33,706 nucleotides of DNA, taken from Saprospiraceae bacterium. Lineage in GTDB: Bacteria > Bacteroidota > Bacteroidia > Chitinophagales > Saprospiraceae. Of the stretch, positions 8,605 through 18,236 are shown one piece after another. Location of the stretch: assembly GCA_027030635.1 (NCBI GenBank), contig JALVES010000170.1, forward strand, positions 1-33,706. Reading direction: 5' to 3'. The translations under genes were made by a program, and so were the position numbers. Below the pieces are notes generated by a model, which was not told where the DNA came from, did not search any database, and worked only from the letters and a program-made list of their open reading frames with translations. How positions within the stretch are numbered: the first letter of the stretch is position 1; the number at the start of each line of letters is the position of its first letter.

Positions 8605-10224
8605 TCACTGTTTTACAAGCTGATGCGTCTCAATCACTTCCCCGTCTATAGAGATGCGCAAAAAATACACACTTGCTTCTAAAGACAGCGCTTTCAGGGG
8701 CAAAAATAGTGGAAGTTTTTGCTCTTTCAAAACCAAAAGGAGCTTGCCGGAAGCATCCGTCAAACTTATATCTACCGGCACGTCTTCGCCTTGCACAAAA
8801 AGCACCGTTGAAAAGGGATTAGGGAAAACAGTAAATTTAAATTCACTACCAACCTCTTCTTTCGTTCCTACCGGAAGGATGTATTCATAGGCGCCGATAT
8901 CGGGGATTGGGCCACCATCTGCCCGTAAATTTCCATCCAGGTCATCGGCGGGCGCAAAGGCTGCATCGGCAGCATCAATCAAATTGGAGTTTTCCAACAA
9001 GTGGAAATCAAAATTGGCGTAATCCACAAAATTAGATTGATAAGACGCTTCAGAAGATAAAAGGCTGTTGTTCCCGGCCAGCGTAGCGCCATTTAATTGC
9101 AGGGTATTTGTAACATTGTTTTTCACCACACAGCCGGTGCTCACCGTGCCGTTCAGGTCTTCAATTTTTATCCAGGACGGCCCGGGCGTAGCCTCCGGTG
9201 TAGGGTCCAAAACGGTGTTGTTTACAATCAGACAATTGTGGGCGCCATAGAAAGCAATGCCGTGCCAATGATCTACAACAATGAGGTTGTTTTCTACAAT
9301 CCAGTTATTGTAAAAACCATCAAAACAACCGATACCTTGCAAGTATCCCAGCAAAGGTTGTTCGGGGTCTTCGTAATTCAAGATGATATTTCTTCTTACA
9401 ATATTATTATCCACCACGAGACCATTGGTAGTGAAAGATTGGATGCCATCGTCGTGATTACTATCCACCGCATAACAATTCTTTATCACATTGGCTTCAA
9501 CAATATTGAAAGCCCCCCCAATTCGGATGCCATCCGCTGAAAAATTTTCAATGACATTGCCCATAGCCTGAATGTAATCTCCGCTCATAACAATGCCAAA
9601 ATCCACATTAGAAAGCAGATTGTTTACAGCGCTGACAGAATCGCCTTTGATGTAAATTCCATCGCTCACATTGTTGACCCAGGCTTCGGCCGTCGTCCAG
9701 GGGTCTTGTGCGCTATAAATGCGACAATCGCTGATCGCAACTTCACTGACGGGGCCTTGCCAAGAGTGAGACTCTAAAAACACAAGTTTATTGTTGACAT
9801 AAACATCATAGGGCTCAGAGCTCACCGTCAAGCCTTCAAAGCGCCATTTTTTACCGGCCTGCAAATGGATGCTTTTCAAAATGGGCACTGCGCCCTCTGC
9901 AGCCATCACCGTGATCGGGGCTTCATTAATGTAATTCACCAGGAACAACTCCCCGTGCAGGCCACTAAACAACAACAAAGTATCTCCGGCCTTCACCGGC
10001 GCACCTTGATTTTTGGGCTGCAGTTGCGGATTGGCGGGGTCATAGGGCAGCACATACGATTGACTTTCAATCAAGTTAGCCGCCACAACATGCTCCAGCA
10101 TTCGCCACGGATTGCCGGCTGAGCCATCGCCGTCATCGCTGCCGTTTTGCGGGTCTATGTAAAAAGTTGTCGCAAAAGATATATGAGCAAAACACAAAAA
10201 ACAGAGTATCACCCAATTTTTCAT
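8605..10224 (-). CDS. Right-handed parallel beta-helix repeat protein with T9SS sorting domain
   Basis: FYIDPQNGSDDGDGSAGNPW start motif; NNxI/GI-type repeats; C-terminal VFPNPFSTVLFVQG sorting motif. Confidence 0.75.
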   Translation of the reverse strand: MKNWVILCFLCFAHISFATTFYIDPQNGSDDGDGSAGNPWRMLEHVVAANLIESQSYVLPYDPANPQLQPKNQGAPVKAGDTLLLFSGLHGELFLVNYINEAPITVMAAEGAVPILKSIHLQAGKKWRFEGLTVSSEPYDVYVNNKLVFLESHSWQGPVSEVAISDCRIYSAQDPWTTAEAWVNNVSDGIYIKGDSVSAVNNLLSNVDFGIVMSGDYIQAMGNVIENFSADGIRIGGAFNIVEANVIKNCYAVDSNHDDGIQSFTTNGLVVDNNIVRRNIILNYEDPEQPLLGYLQGIGCFDGFYNNWIVENNLIVVDHWHGIAFYGAHNCLIVNNTVLDPTPEATPGPSWIKIEDLNGTVSTGCVVKNNVTNTLQLNGATLAGNNSLLSSEASYQSNFVDYANFDFHLLENSNLIDAADAAFAPADDLDGNLRADGGPIPDIGAYEYILPVGTKEEVGSEFKFTVFPNPFSTVLFVQGEDVPVDISLTDASGKLLLVLKEQKLPLFLPLKALSLEASVYFLRISIDGEVIETHQLVKQ

Positions 10225-10251
10225 CTCTTTTTTTTAAACGGTAAAAACAGA

Positions 10252-11685
10252 CTACTGCAAGACAATTTTCTCCGACAGCACAAACCTTCCGGCTTTGATG
10301 CTGCATAAATATATGCCTTTCGGCAAATGAGACAAGTCGAGGGAAACTTCACGCTCTTCTGTAAACACGCGCATCACCTGCTCACCACACAAATTGGTTA
10401 AAACAATTTCCCGGGGCAAGTTCTCTACGCCCGAAAAAGACAGCTTGCAAATCCCACTCGAAGGGTTAGGGAATATATTGCAAGCAGTGGTGGCGCCGGC
10501 AATTTCAGTGTTAGCAAGTACACCACAGGCAGGATTGCCCACTCCCGAAGTGGAGAGGGTAAGGCCATAGTCGTACAAGAGTTCAACAACTTCTGTGGCA
10601 TAATTTTCTCCATTGGCAAAAACGGCTATGCCCATTTCATTGTCCAGGTCAAAATACATCTCTGTGCTGATGCCGTATTCTCCTCCGCTATGTCCCCAGA
10701 GTTCAATCGGTCCGGAAGAGACTTGAAAAGGTTCTTTGTAGAATTGCAGACCTTGTGTGGGATCTAAAGAAGGAACCTGAGGGGTAAACATCTCGTCGAA
10801 AGTAGAGGCAGAGAGGATTTGGCTGTTTTGGAGGATGCCTCCCTGTAAAACAGCTATCATAAAATTGGCTATATCGCGCACATTGGTGTGCAGCAGCCCA
10901 TCGGGATAATCTGCGAAGCTGTAATGAGCAAGGGGTTCGTACTGCCCCGCGTAATAATCATGGGGATTGGCCAGCATATTGAGGTTGGGATACTCTGCGA
11001 GAAACCAATGCGTGTTGCTCATACACAGCGGTGCAAATATATTTTGCTCGCAATAATCTGAAAAAGGCATACCGGAGATGAGCTCTACCAAATACCCCTC
11101 CAGAGCAACAGCTATATTGGAGTAGTTGTAAACACTGCCCGGAGGGTGATTTACAAAATTGTTGTTGGGATTGTAGTCCTGCCCTGTGGGTGAAAAATAC
11201 CGCTCCATACAATCGGCCAGGGTAATGAGGGGGTCTCCATTCCAGTTGTAGTAATTGTCAAGCGCATTGCCATCTTTAATAGAGGAGGTATGCGTCAGCA
11301 ACATCCGGAAAGTGATGGGCATGTTTTCATAATTGGGAATTTCCACATCAAAGGGCATGTAGTTGTTGATGTCTTCGTCGAGCTCAAGCAATCCCTGCTC
11401 ATTGAGTTGCATCATGGCGATGCCGGTAAAGACCTTCGAAATAGAGGCAATCATTTGCGAAGTGGTATCGGTATAAGGCGTTTCCAAATCGGTATTGGCA
11501 AAGCCATAAGACTGCATCCAAACGATTTCGCCATCTTTGACCACCACGGTAGAAAGTCCGGGCAAATGGCGCCCGCTCATGACATCCTGAATAGCAACAT
11601 CTATGGCTGCCGAAGGGTTTGGGTTTTGCGCGAAAGCGCTCACCCAAAGCAGAGCGAACAGTAAAAAAGAGAATTGTTTTTTCAT
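10252..11685 (-). CDS. Serine hydrolase (class C beta-lactamase/penicillin-binding protein-like) with T9SS sorting domain
   Basis: Signal peptide MKKQFSFLLFALLWVSAFAQ; SISK (SxxK), YSN (YxN), WGHSGG motifs; C-terminal IFPNPSSGICKLSFSG. ATG at 11685 preferred over the longer ORF start. Confidence 0.85.
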   Translation of the reverse strand: MKKQFSFLLFALLWVSAFAQNPNPSAAIDVAIQDVMSGRHLPGLSTVVVKDGEIVWMQSYGFANTDLETPYTDTTSQMIASISKVFTGIAMMQLNEQGLLELDEDINNYMPFDVEIPNYENMPITFRMLLTHTSSIKDGNALDNYYNWNGDPLITLADCMERYFSPTGQDYNPNNNFVNHPPGSVYNYSNIAVALEGYLVELISGMPFSDYCEQNIFAPLCMSNTHWFLAEYPNLNMLANPHDYYAGQYEPLAHYSFADYPDGLLHTNVRDIANFMIAVLQGGILQNSQILSASTFDEMFTPQVPSLDPTQGLQFYKEPFQVSSGPIELWGHSGGEYGISTEMYFDLDNEMGIAVFANGENYATEVVELLYDYGLTLSTSGVGNPACGVLANTEIAGATTACNIFPNPSSGICKLSFSGVENLPREIVLTNLCGEQVMRVFTEEREVSLDLSHLPKGIYLCSIKAGRFVLSEKIVLQ

Positions 11686-11781
11686 TTTTTGGGGTTTAGC
11701 TATGCAGTCTGCACCCGTTAAAACATTTGGCGAAAGCCAAACAAAGATAGGCAATAAAAGGGAAATACTCAAATTTCGGGT

Positions 11782-12510
11782 TCACTGCCCCAGGCCAAGG
11801 CCATACTTGAGGATGCAATAGATGGCTCTGAATCCGTCTTTGGCGCCGATTTTTTTGCCTTCTTCGTAGGTTCGGCCATAGTAGGAGATGCCCACTTCGT
11901 AGATGCGGATGCCGGGGATGCGCGAGATTTTAATGGTAACTTCCGGCTCAAAGCCAAAGCGTTTTTCGCGGAGGTCAAGCTGTTTGAGATATTTGGCCTT
12001 GAAGAGCTTGTAGCAGGTCTCCATATCGGTCATGTTGAGGTTGGTTACCGCATTGCAGAGCGTCGTCAGGAATTTGTTGCCGATGCTGTGCCAAAAGAAG
12101 AGGATGCGGTGTGGTTTGGCTCCCATGAAGCGCGAGCCATAGACCACATCGGCATGGCCTTCGAGCACGGGGCGAAGCAGCTCATTGTACTCCCGCGGAT
12201 CGTACTCCATATCGGCATCCTGTATGATGATGAATTCTCCCGTAGCTTTTTCGATGCCGGTATGCAGGGCGGCGCCTTTGCCCAGATTGATCTCGTGCTT
12301 GTAGTAGCGGATATCTTGCCCGGGATGCTCCTCCATAAACTGAAGAATGATTTCCTCCGAACGGTCTTTGGAGCAGTCGTTGACCAGGATGATCTGCTTT
12401 TCAATACCCGCCGTCAACTCCACCGAGTTGACGAGCTGCAGAATCTGCCGGATGGTCGCCTCTTCGTTATAGACGGGCATGATGATGGAGAGTTTGTTTT
12501 TTTCCTGCAT
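11782..12510 (-). CDS. Glycosyltransferase family 2 (dolichol-phosphate mannosyltransferase-like)
   Basis: LSIIMPVYNEEATIRQIL, ILVNDCSKDRSEEI, IIQDADMEYDP motifs. Confidence 0.9.
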   Translation of the reverse strand: MQEKNKLSIIMPVYNEEATIRQILQLVNSVELTAGIEKQIILVNDCSKDRSEEIILQFMEEHPGQDIRYYKHEINLGKGAALHTGIEKATGEFIIIQDADMEYDPREYNELLRPVLEGHADVVYGSRFMGAKPHRILFFWHSIGNKFLTTLCNAVTNLNMTDMETCYKLFKAKYLKQLDLREKRFGFEPEVTIKISRIPGIRIYEVGISYYGRTYEEGKKIGAKDGFRAIYCILKYGLGLGQ

Positions 12511-12513
12511 CGC

Positions 12514-14277
12514 TTATTCTTTAAAAGTTTGCAATCGGAGCCCATAGATAAGCACTTTTTTAGAGCTCCCCCCATTCCAAAAGAGGCATTCGACCCCATC
12601 GAAGGGTTCTTCAGGTTTTTTGACATCCAGATAAAGTGCTTTTTTCTGGCCATCGTGCATAAATCGCTGCACCCTGATTTTTCGCTCTTTAACCACCTGA
12701 CCGGCTCGTTTGAAGCGCAGGATAAATTGGGTCATTTTCCAGACATCCCACTCCTTGGGCCCCAGTTGAAAAGTGGCCGATGCTCTCACCCAATCGTAAT
12801 CCCCTTCGCCGGTAAGAGGGATGAAAACCGGTTCGCTCCATTCCTTTTCAGCGCCTAACTCCAGCGTATCACTCGTATCTTCATAGACCAAGTGCAAATC
12901 CCGCGCCTCGCCTTCGTACAGCTCATTGGTATCTAACAGCTTGAGGTATTCGATATTTTTTGAGAGGCGTCCAATGGTCTTCCAGTAGTAAGCTCTCGTC
13001 ATCTGGCCCACCTTAAGCATTCCGCCCTTATGCGCCTGGTGGGTGAACCACAAATTCACATAAGCGAAGAGCAAAAAGAGCAGGACAGTTGCATATTTCA
13101 ACAACTTTCCCCCATTAAAAGCCCAATCCAAAAAAGCCGCGAGGGGAAATGCCAAAACGGGATAGGCCTGCACCATCGTCCGCTGCCCGAGGGAGCCGCC
13201 ATACCACCAGATGTCCCAGGCAAATGCGATGTAAATAAAGAGTGCAGAGAACAGCGCTGTAACGCCAAACAACTTCTTATCTTTTTTCCATAAAATCAAA
13301 AAACCGGGCAGGGAAAACAGCATCATAGGCGAGTACATCAGCCAGCCGCTTTTATAGCTGAAGAGGCCATTCGCTATGTGCGGGTGCAACCAGCTAAACC
13401 CCTGATCCTGATAGGAATACACAATCCAGTCTCCCGTTGCATATTTCCAGTAAAATAATTGCAAAGAACCTGTGATCGCCGTCATCAAAACCGCCAGCAG
13501 CAGCATACCCACATGCTCTTTCCAAAACCGAAAATGCTGCGCAACAGCGCTTCTATCAAACACATTCACTCCCCACAAAAGAGGTATAATTGCCGAGAGT
13601 ATCTCCGTCGGTCGCGTGAGCGCTGCCAGCCCGACAAGCAGTCCGACGCCCAACGCCTTACCCCACGAAGGATTACTGTAAAATCTCATACTCAACCAAA
13701 TCAACAAAGCGTAAACAGCAAATAACCCATTGTGCGTCATGGCCCCGTCTATGGCGGTGTAATTTAAGTAATTTGTACCCAGCACAAGGGCAGCCAGCGT
13801 CAAGCTCACCACCCCGTCTTTAAAATAAACGAGCAAAATTTTGCGCAGAAAAAACAGCCCCAAAAAGGCCACCAACAGGCTACCGACAGAGATCATAAAC
13901 TGATAGGGGAAGGAGAATCCATCGGCCTCATACTTTGGCGAGAGGGAAGCCCAGGCATGGGCCGCAAAAAAGAAAGGAGCATATTGAAGGGCCTGTCCGA
14001 GCGAGTATTTCATCACATAATTCCCCGACTTTTCATGCCGAAAAGCCTGTTGAAAATCGGGTGTAGGCCGGTACTTCTGCAAGATGCTGTCACGAAAGCT
14101 GCACTGCTTCAAATCGCCGTAAATGAACAGGGCCGGCAGGTACATGTAATACCCCGACACATCCCAAGCCAAAGTAGCCTCCGTGCCCCCCTTTGTCCAA
14201 CGCGGATAATAGAGAAAATGCGTCAGCAGAATGAGGAGGTAGAGCAGGTAGAGGGTGTGGGTGGATTTGAGCTGCAT
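12514..14277 (-). CDS. Multi-pass membrane protein, GT-C glycosyltransferase-like
   Basis: Many hydrophobic segments, WDVSGYYMYLPALF near N-terminus; 3 nt from the GT2 gene. Start at 14277 preferred because the upstream extension runs through the intergenic CG-alternating repeat. Confidence 0.6.
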   Translation of the reverse strand: MQLKSTHTLYLLYLLILLTHFLYYPRWTKGGTEATLAWDVSGYYMYLPALFIYGDLKQCSFRDSILQKYRPTPDFQQAFRHEKSGNYVMKYSLGQALQYAPFFFAAHAWASLSPKYEADGFSFPYQFMISVGSLLVAFLGLFFLRKILLVYFKDGVVSLTLAALVLGTNYLNYTAIDGAMTHNGLFAVYALLIWLSMRFYSNPSWGKALGVGLLVGLAALTRPTEILSAIIPLLWGVNVFDRSAVAQHFRFWKEHVGMLLLAVLMTAITGSLQLFYWKYATGDWIVYSYQDQGFSWLHPHIANGLFSYKSGWLMYSPMMLFSLPGFLILWKKDKKLFGVTALFSALFIYIAFAWDIWWYGGSLGQRTMVQAYPVLAFPLAAFLDWAFNGGKLLKYATVLLFLLFAYVNLWFTHQAHKGGMLKVGQMTRAYYWKTIGRLSKNIEYLKLLDTNELYEGEARDLHLVYEDTSDTLELGAEKEWSEPVFIPLTGEGDYDWVRASATFQLGPKEWDVWKMTQFILRFKRAGQVVKERKIRVQRFMHDGQKKALYLDVKKPEEPFDGVECLFWNGGSSKKVLIYGLRLQTFKE

Positions 14278-14367
14278 TTGAGGTGTTTTGGAAAGGGATT
14301 TTGGGGTGAAGATAGGGGGATTTTTGGGATTTGGGAGGGTGGATTTTGTTAAATCACTGTTCACTAC

Positions 14368-14400
14368 AGACATGTCATGTCTTATAGACATGACATGTCT
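14368..14400. repeat. Perfect 15-bp inverted repeat with 3-nt loop
   Basis: agacatgtcatgtct (14368-14382) tat agacatgacatgtct (14386-14400). Confidence 0.9.
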
Positions 14401-14435
14401 CGCGCGCGCGTCACGCGCGCACACGCGCGCGCGAG
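14399..14435. repeat. CG-alternating inverted repeat (12-bp arms), Z-DNA-prone
   Basis: ctcgcgcgcgcg (14399-14410) ... cgcgcgcgcgag (14424-14435), with cgcgcgc also in the loop. Confidence 0.85.
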
Positions 14436-14466
14436 GCAGCCCCCCCAAAAAAAATCCCAAAAACCC

Positions 14467-14496
14467 TTGCTTTTTTCAAAAACCCCCTTATCTTTG
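14467..14496 (+). promoter_or_regulatory. Bacteroidota-type promoter (TTG -33 / TATCTTTG -7, 19-nt spacer) upstream of comM
   Basis: TTG 14467-14469 and TATCTTTG 14489-14496 match TTG-N(17-23)-TAnnTTTG. Confidence 0.6.
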
Positions 14497-14587
14497 CAGC
14501 GCGAACATCTTAGGCGAAGGGCCATTTTGTCCTTCCGCCACCTCCTCTCAAAACAAAAACACGAACACCTGTGCTCAAGGGAGCAGA

Positions 14588-14664
14588 CCGTGCCGTACAA
14601 CGGCATGGCGGCTCCGATGTATTCATCCGGGCAGTGCCACAGTACTGCCCACAAACGTGTTTGT
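14588..14664 (+). promoter_or_regulatory. Cluster of three hairpins in the predicted comM 5' leader
   Basis: ccgtgccgt-aca-acggcatgg (one G-T pair; 14588-14608); gggcagt-gccacagt-actgccc (14629-14650); acaaac-gt-gtttgt (14651-14664), ending 3 nt before the ATG. Confidence 0.4.
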
Positions 14665-14667
14665 GTC

Positions 14668-16251
14668 ATGTTAGTAAAAACCAATGCAGGGGCTGTACAG
14701 GGCGTAACCGCCCGCCCCATTGTCGTCGAAGTGAACGTTCGGGGAGTTGTCTCCCACGACCGGCAGGCTTATTGCATGGTGGGCTTGCCCGACAATGCCG
14801 TCCGCGAAGGGTTTCAGCGGATTGGGGCGGCCATCACCACGCTGGGCTATGCCATGCAAAGGCGCTACACCGTCGTCAACCTCGCGCCGGCAGACTTGCG
14901 GAAGGAGGGCTCCGCTTACGACCTGCCCATCGCTGTAGGCATGCTTGCCGCCTCAGGGCAAATCGAGATTAAAGGCCGCTTGCAAGACTACATGCTCATG
15001 GGCGAACTGGCCTTAGACGGCATGCTCCGCCCCATCAAAGGTGCGCTGCCCATTGCCAGCCTCGCCGCGCAAATGGGCATCAAAGGGCTGTTCATCCCCC
15101 GTGAAAATGCCCGGGAAGCGGCCATCGTCGGGGGCAAACTCAAGGTATATGGAATCACCAACCTGCGCGAAGCCGTGGACCACCTCACCGGTGCGAAGCC
15201 CCTCCAGCCCATTGAAGTGAATGCCGAAGAGGAGTTCCTGCGGCAACGCCACCGCCACCAGGTGGATTTCTCCGACGTCAAGGGGCAGGAGAACATCAAG
15301 AGGGCTTTGGAAATCGCCGCCGCAGGGGGGCATAACGCCATCCTCATCGGCCCTCCCGGCGCGGGCAAAACCATGCTGGCCCGCCGGCTGCCCACCATCC
15401 TGCCGCCCCTGACCTTTGACGAGGCCATGGAGACCACCAAAATCCACTCCGTCGCAGGCAGGCTGCCCAAAAACAAAGCGCTGATCACCAATCGCCCCTT
15501 CCGGGCACCGCATCACACCATCAGCGATGTGGCTATGGTGGGCGGCGGCTCCAACCCCATGCCCGGAGAAATTTCCCTGGCACACAACGGCGTGCTCTTC
15601 CTCGACGAATTGCCCGAATTTCGCCGCAGCGTGCTGGAAGTACTCCGCCAGCCCATGGAAGAGCTGAAGGTAACCATCTCCCGCGCCCGCATCTCCGTGG
15701 ACTATCCCGCCAACTTCATGCTGCTGGCCTCCATGAACCCCTGCCCCTGCGGCTTCTACAACCACCCGGAAAAGAGCTGCGTCTGCGGTACCAACGCAGT
15801 CAAAAAGTACCTCAACCGCATCTCCGGCCCGCTGATGGACCGCATTGACCTGCACATCGAAGTAACTCCCGTCAGCTACGAAGAACTATCCGACGAAAAC
15901 ATCCGGACGGAGAAGAGCGAAGAGGTGCTGCAGCGCGTCATCAAAGCCCGCAACATCCAGGCTCAACGTTTCAAAGACGCCCCCGGCATCTACAGCAACT
16001 CCCAAATGCCCGGGCGCATGGTGCGCGAAGTCTGCGCCTTAGACAGCGCCTGCAAGGAAACCCTCAAGCGCTCCATGGAAAAACTCAAGCTCTCGGCCCG
16101 CGCCTACGACCGCATCCTCAAAGTCGCCCGCACCATCGCCGACCTCGAGGCCTCGCCCAACATCCGGCTCCACCATTTGGCGGAAGCCATACACTGCCGA
16201 AATCTCGACCGCGCAGAATGGGCCGGCGCCGGAGCCGAAATACTGACGTAA
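14668..16251 (+). CDS. comM: YifB family Mg chelatase-like AAA ATPase (ComM)
   Basis: IVVEVNVRG...YCMVGLPDNAVREGFQRI, GPPGAGKTMLARRLPTILPP, RPFRAPHHTISDVAMVGGGSNPMPGEISLAHNGVLFLDELPEF. ATG at 14668 chosen. Confidence 0.92.
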   Translation: MLVKTNAGAVQGVTARPIVVEVNVRGVVSHDRQAYCMVGLPDNAVREGFQRIGAAITTLGYAMQRRYTVVNLAPADLRKEGSAYDLPIAVGMLAASGQIEIKGRLQDYMLMGELALDGMLRPIKGALPIASLAAQMGIKGLFIPRENAREAAIVGGKLKVYGITNLREAVDHLTGAKPLQPIEVNAEEEFLRQRHRHQVDFSDVKGQENIKRALEIAAAGGHNAILIGPPGAGKTMLARRLPTILPPLTFDEAMETTKIHSVAGRLPKNKALITNRPFRAPHHTISDVAMVGGGSNPMPGEISLAHNGVLFLDELPEFRRSVLEVLRQPMEELKVTISRARISVDYPANFMLLASMNPCPCGFYNHPEKSCVCGTNAVKKYLNRISGPLMDRIDLHIEVTPVSYEELSDENIRTEKSEEVLQRVIKARNIQAQRFKDAPGIYSNSQMPGRMVREVCALDSACKETLKRSMEKLKLSARAYDRILKVARTIADLEASPNIRLHHLAEAIHCRNLDRAEWAGAGAEILT

Positions 16252-16370
16252 ATTTGCGCAACCGAATGCCCGTAAACTTGTTTAGTTAGGGAAACAGAAA
16301 ATGCCGGCTTCTAAGCCGCAGGGCATGGGTAGCTTCTGCTTTCGCAAAACACTGCAACGAGCACAAACTT

Positions 16371-18236
16371 ATGTTTCCAAAATACGATGTCATCGTAGTA
16401 GGCGCCGGGCATTCCGGTTGTGAGGCCGCTGTGGCAGCGGCCAACATGGGCAGCCGCGTACTTCTCGTTACGATGAACATGCAGACCATCGCCCAAATGT
16501 CCTGCAATCCCGCCATGGGAGGCGTGGCCAAAGGGCAAATCGTGCGGGAAATAGACGCCCTCGGGGGCTATTCCGGCATCGTTACCGACAAAACGCGGGT
16601 GCAATTCCGGATGCTCAACCGCTCCAAAGGGCCTGCCATGTGGAGCCCCCGCGCTCAGAGCGACCGCATGCTCTTCGCCCATACCTGGCGGATGATGTTA
16701 GAAGCCCACCCCAACATAGACTTCTGGCAGGAAATGGTAAACGGCCTCATCGTCAAGGGAGACCGCGTGTTGGGCGTGCGCACAGGGCTGGGGCTGGAAA
16801 TCGAAGGAGAAACCGTCATCCTCACCAACGGCACCTTCCTCAACGGCATCATTCACATAGGCGAAAAGCAATTCGGCGGGGGCCGTGCAGGTGAGCGCGC
16901 CGCTACGGGACTCACCGAACAACTCATCGAACTGGGCTTCGAAGCCGGCCGCATGAAAACCGGAACGCCCCCCCGCGTGGACGGCCGTACCCTGCACTAC
17001 GAACGCATGGAAATCCAGGAAGGCGATGCCGAAGCCGGACGCTTCTCCTTCACCAATACGCCCGTGCCGGAGCGACAATTGCCCTGCCACATCACCTATA
17101 CCAACCCGAAAGTACACGAAATCCTGCGCACGGGCTTTGAACGCTCGCCCATGTTTACGGGACGCATCCAGGGCATCGGGCCGCGCTATTGCCCCTCCAT
17201 AGAAGACAAAATTGACCGCTTCGCCGAGCGCGAAAGCCACCAGCTTTTCGTAGAGCCCGAAGGCTGGGAAACCTGCGAAGTCTATGTCAACGGCTTTTCC
17301 TCCTCCCTGCCGGAAGAGGTGCAGTACAAAGCCCTGCGCCTGATTCCCGGCTTTGAAGATGCCAAGATGTTTCGCCCCGGCTATGCCATTGAATACGACT
17401 TCTTCCAGCCTACCCAACTGAAGCCCTCTTTGGAAACCAAGCGCATCAAAAACCTCTTCTTCGCCGGCCAAATCAATGGCACTACCGGTTATGAAGAGGC
17501 CGGCGCACAGGGACTCATCGCCGGCATCAACGCGCATCTCGCCATACGAGAGGAGGAGCCCTTTATACTCAAGCGCTCAGAGGCCTATATCGGCGTCTTG
17601 ATAGACGATCTCGTCAATAAGGGCACCAAAGAACCCTACCGCATGTTCACCTCGCGGGCCGAGTACCGCATTCTGCTGCGCCAGGACAATGCCGACCTGC
17701 GCCTCACGCCCCTCGCCCACAAGTTGGGTATGCAGGGCATGGAAGCGCGCATGGCTCGCGTGCGGCAAAAGGAAGAAGCCTGTAAGGCCATCACCCGCTT
17801 CATGGAGGAATTCAGCGTAGCTCCCGAAGACATCAATTCCTTCCTCGAAGAAAAAGGCTCCGCCAGCCTGCGCCAAAAAGTCAAGCTGAAAAACATCCTG
17901 AGCCGTCCCCACATCCAAATAGAAGAGCTGCGGCAGGTGCTGCCCGAATTGGCTCGCTTTCTGCAGGCCTTCGATGAAGAGAGCATCCGCCTGGCTGCCA
18001 CAGACCTCAAGTACAGCGGCTACATCCGAAAGGAAAAGGAGATGGCCGAAAAAATGAATCGCCTCGAGCAGGTTTTCCTGCCCGAAAAGCTCGAATATCA
18101 AAAATTGCACGGCCTCTCCAGTGAGGCCCGTGAAAAACTCCTCGCCATACGCCCGCGCACCCTGGGGCAGGCCAGCCGCATCAGTGGCGTGTCGCCCGCC
18201 GACATTTCGGTGCTGCTCGTATATTTGGGGCGATGA
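16371..18236 (+). CDS. mnmG: tRNA uridine-5-carboxymethylaminomethyl(34) synthesis enzyme MnmG (GidA)
   Basis: YDVIVVGAGHSGCEAAVAAANMG...MSCNPAMGGVAKGQIVREIDALGG; full length 621 aa. Confidence 0.97.
   Translation: MFPKYDVIVVGAGHSGCEAAVAAANMGSRVLLVTMNMQTIAQMSCNPAMGGVAKGQIVREIDALGGYSGIVTDKTRVQFRMLNRSKGPAMWSPRAQSDRMLFAHTWRMMLEAHPNIDFWQEMVNGLIVKGDRVLGVRTGLGLEIEGETVILTNGTFLNGIIHIGEKQFGGGRAGERAATGLTEQLIELGFEAGRMKTGTPPRVDGRTLHYERMEIQEGDAEAGRFSFTNTPVPERQLPCHITYTNPKVHEILRTGFERSPMFTGRIQGIGPRYCPSIEDKIDRFAERESHQLFVEPEGWETCEVYVNGFSSSLPEEVQYKALRLIPGFEDAKMFRPGYAIEYDFFQPTQLKPSLETKRIKNLFFAGQINGTTGYEEAGAQGLIAGINAHLAIREEEPFILKRSEAYIGVLIDDLVNKGTKEPYRMFTSRAEYRILLRQDNADLRLTPLAHKLGMQGMEARMARVRQKEEACKAITRFMEEFSVAPEDINSFLEEKGSASLRQKVKLKNILSRPHIQIEELRQVLPELARFLQAFDEESIRLAATDLKYSGYIRKEKEMAEKMNRLEQVFLPEKLEYQKLHGLSSEAREKLLAIRPRTLGQASRISGVSPADISVLLVYLGR

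Noticed and set aside
14278-14460. N-terminal extension of the membrane-protein ORF (GT-C-like)
   Set aside because: Low-complexity sequence translated from the intergenic palindromes; a better start is ATG at 14277 followed by a TM segment.
14377-14667. N-terminal extension of the comM ORF
   Set aside because: It runs through the CG palindrome and promoter; recognizable YifB homology starts after ATG 14668.
15013-15855. 280-aa minus ORF opposite comM
   Set aside because: GC-rich antisense ORF shadowing conserved AAA ATPase codons.
16698-17537. 279-aa minus ORF opposite mnmG
   Set aside because: Antisense shadow of a highly conserved gene.
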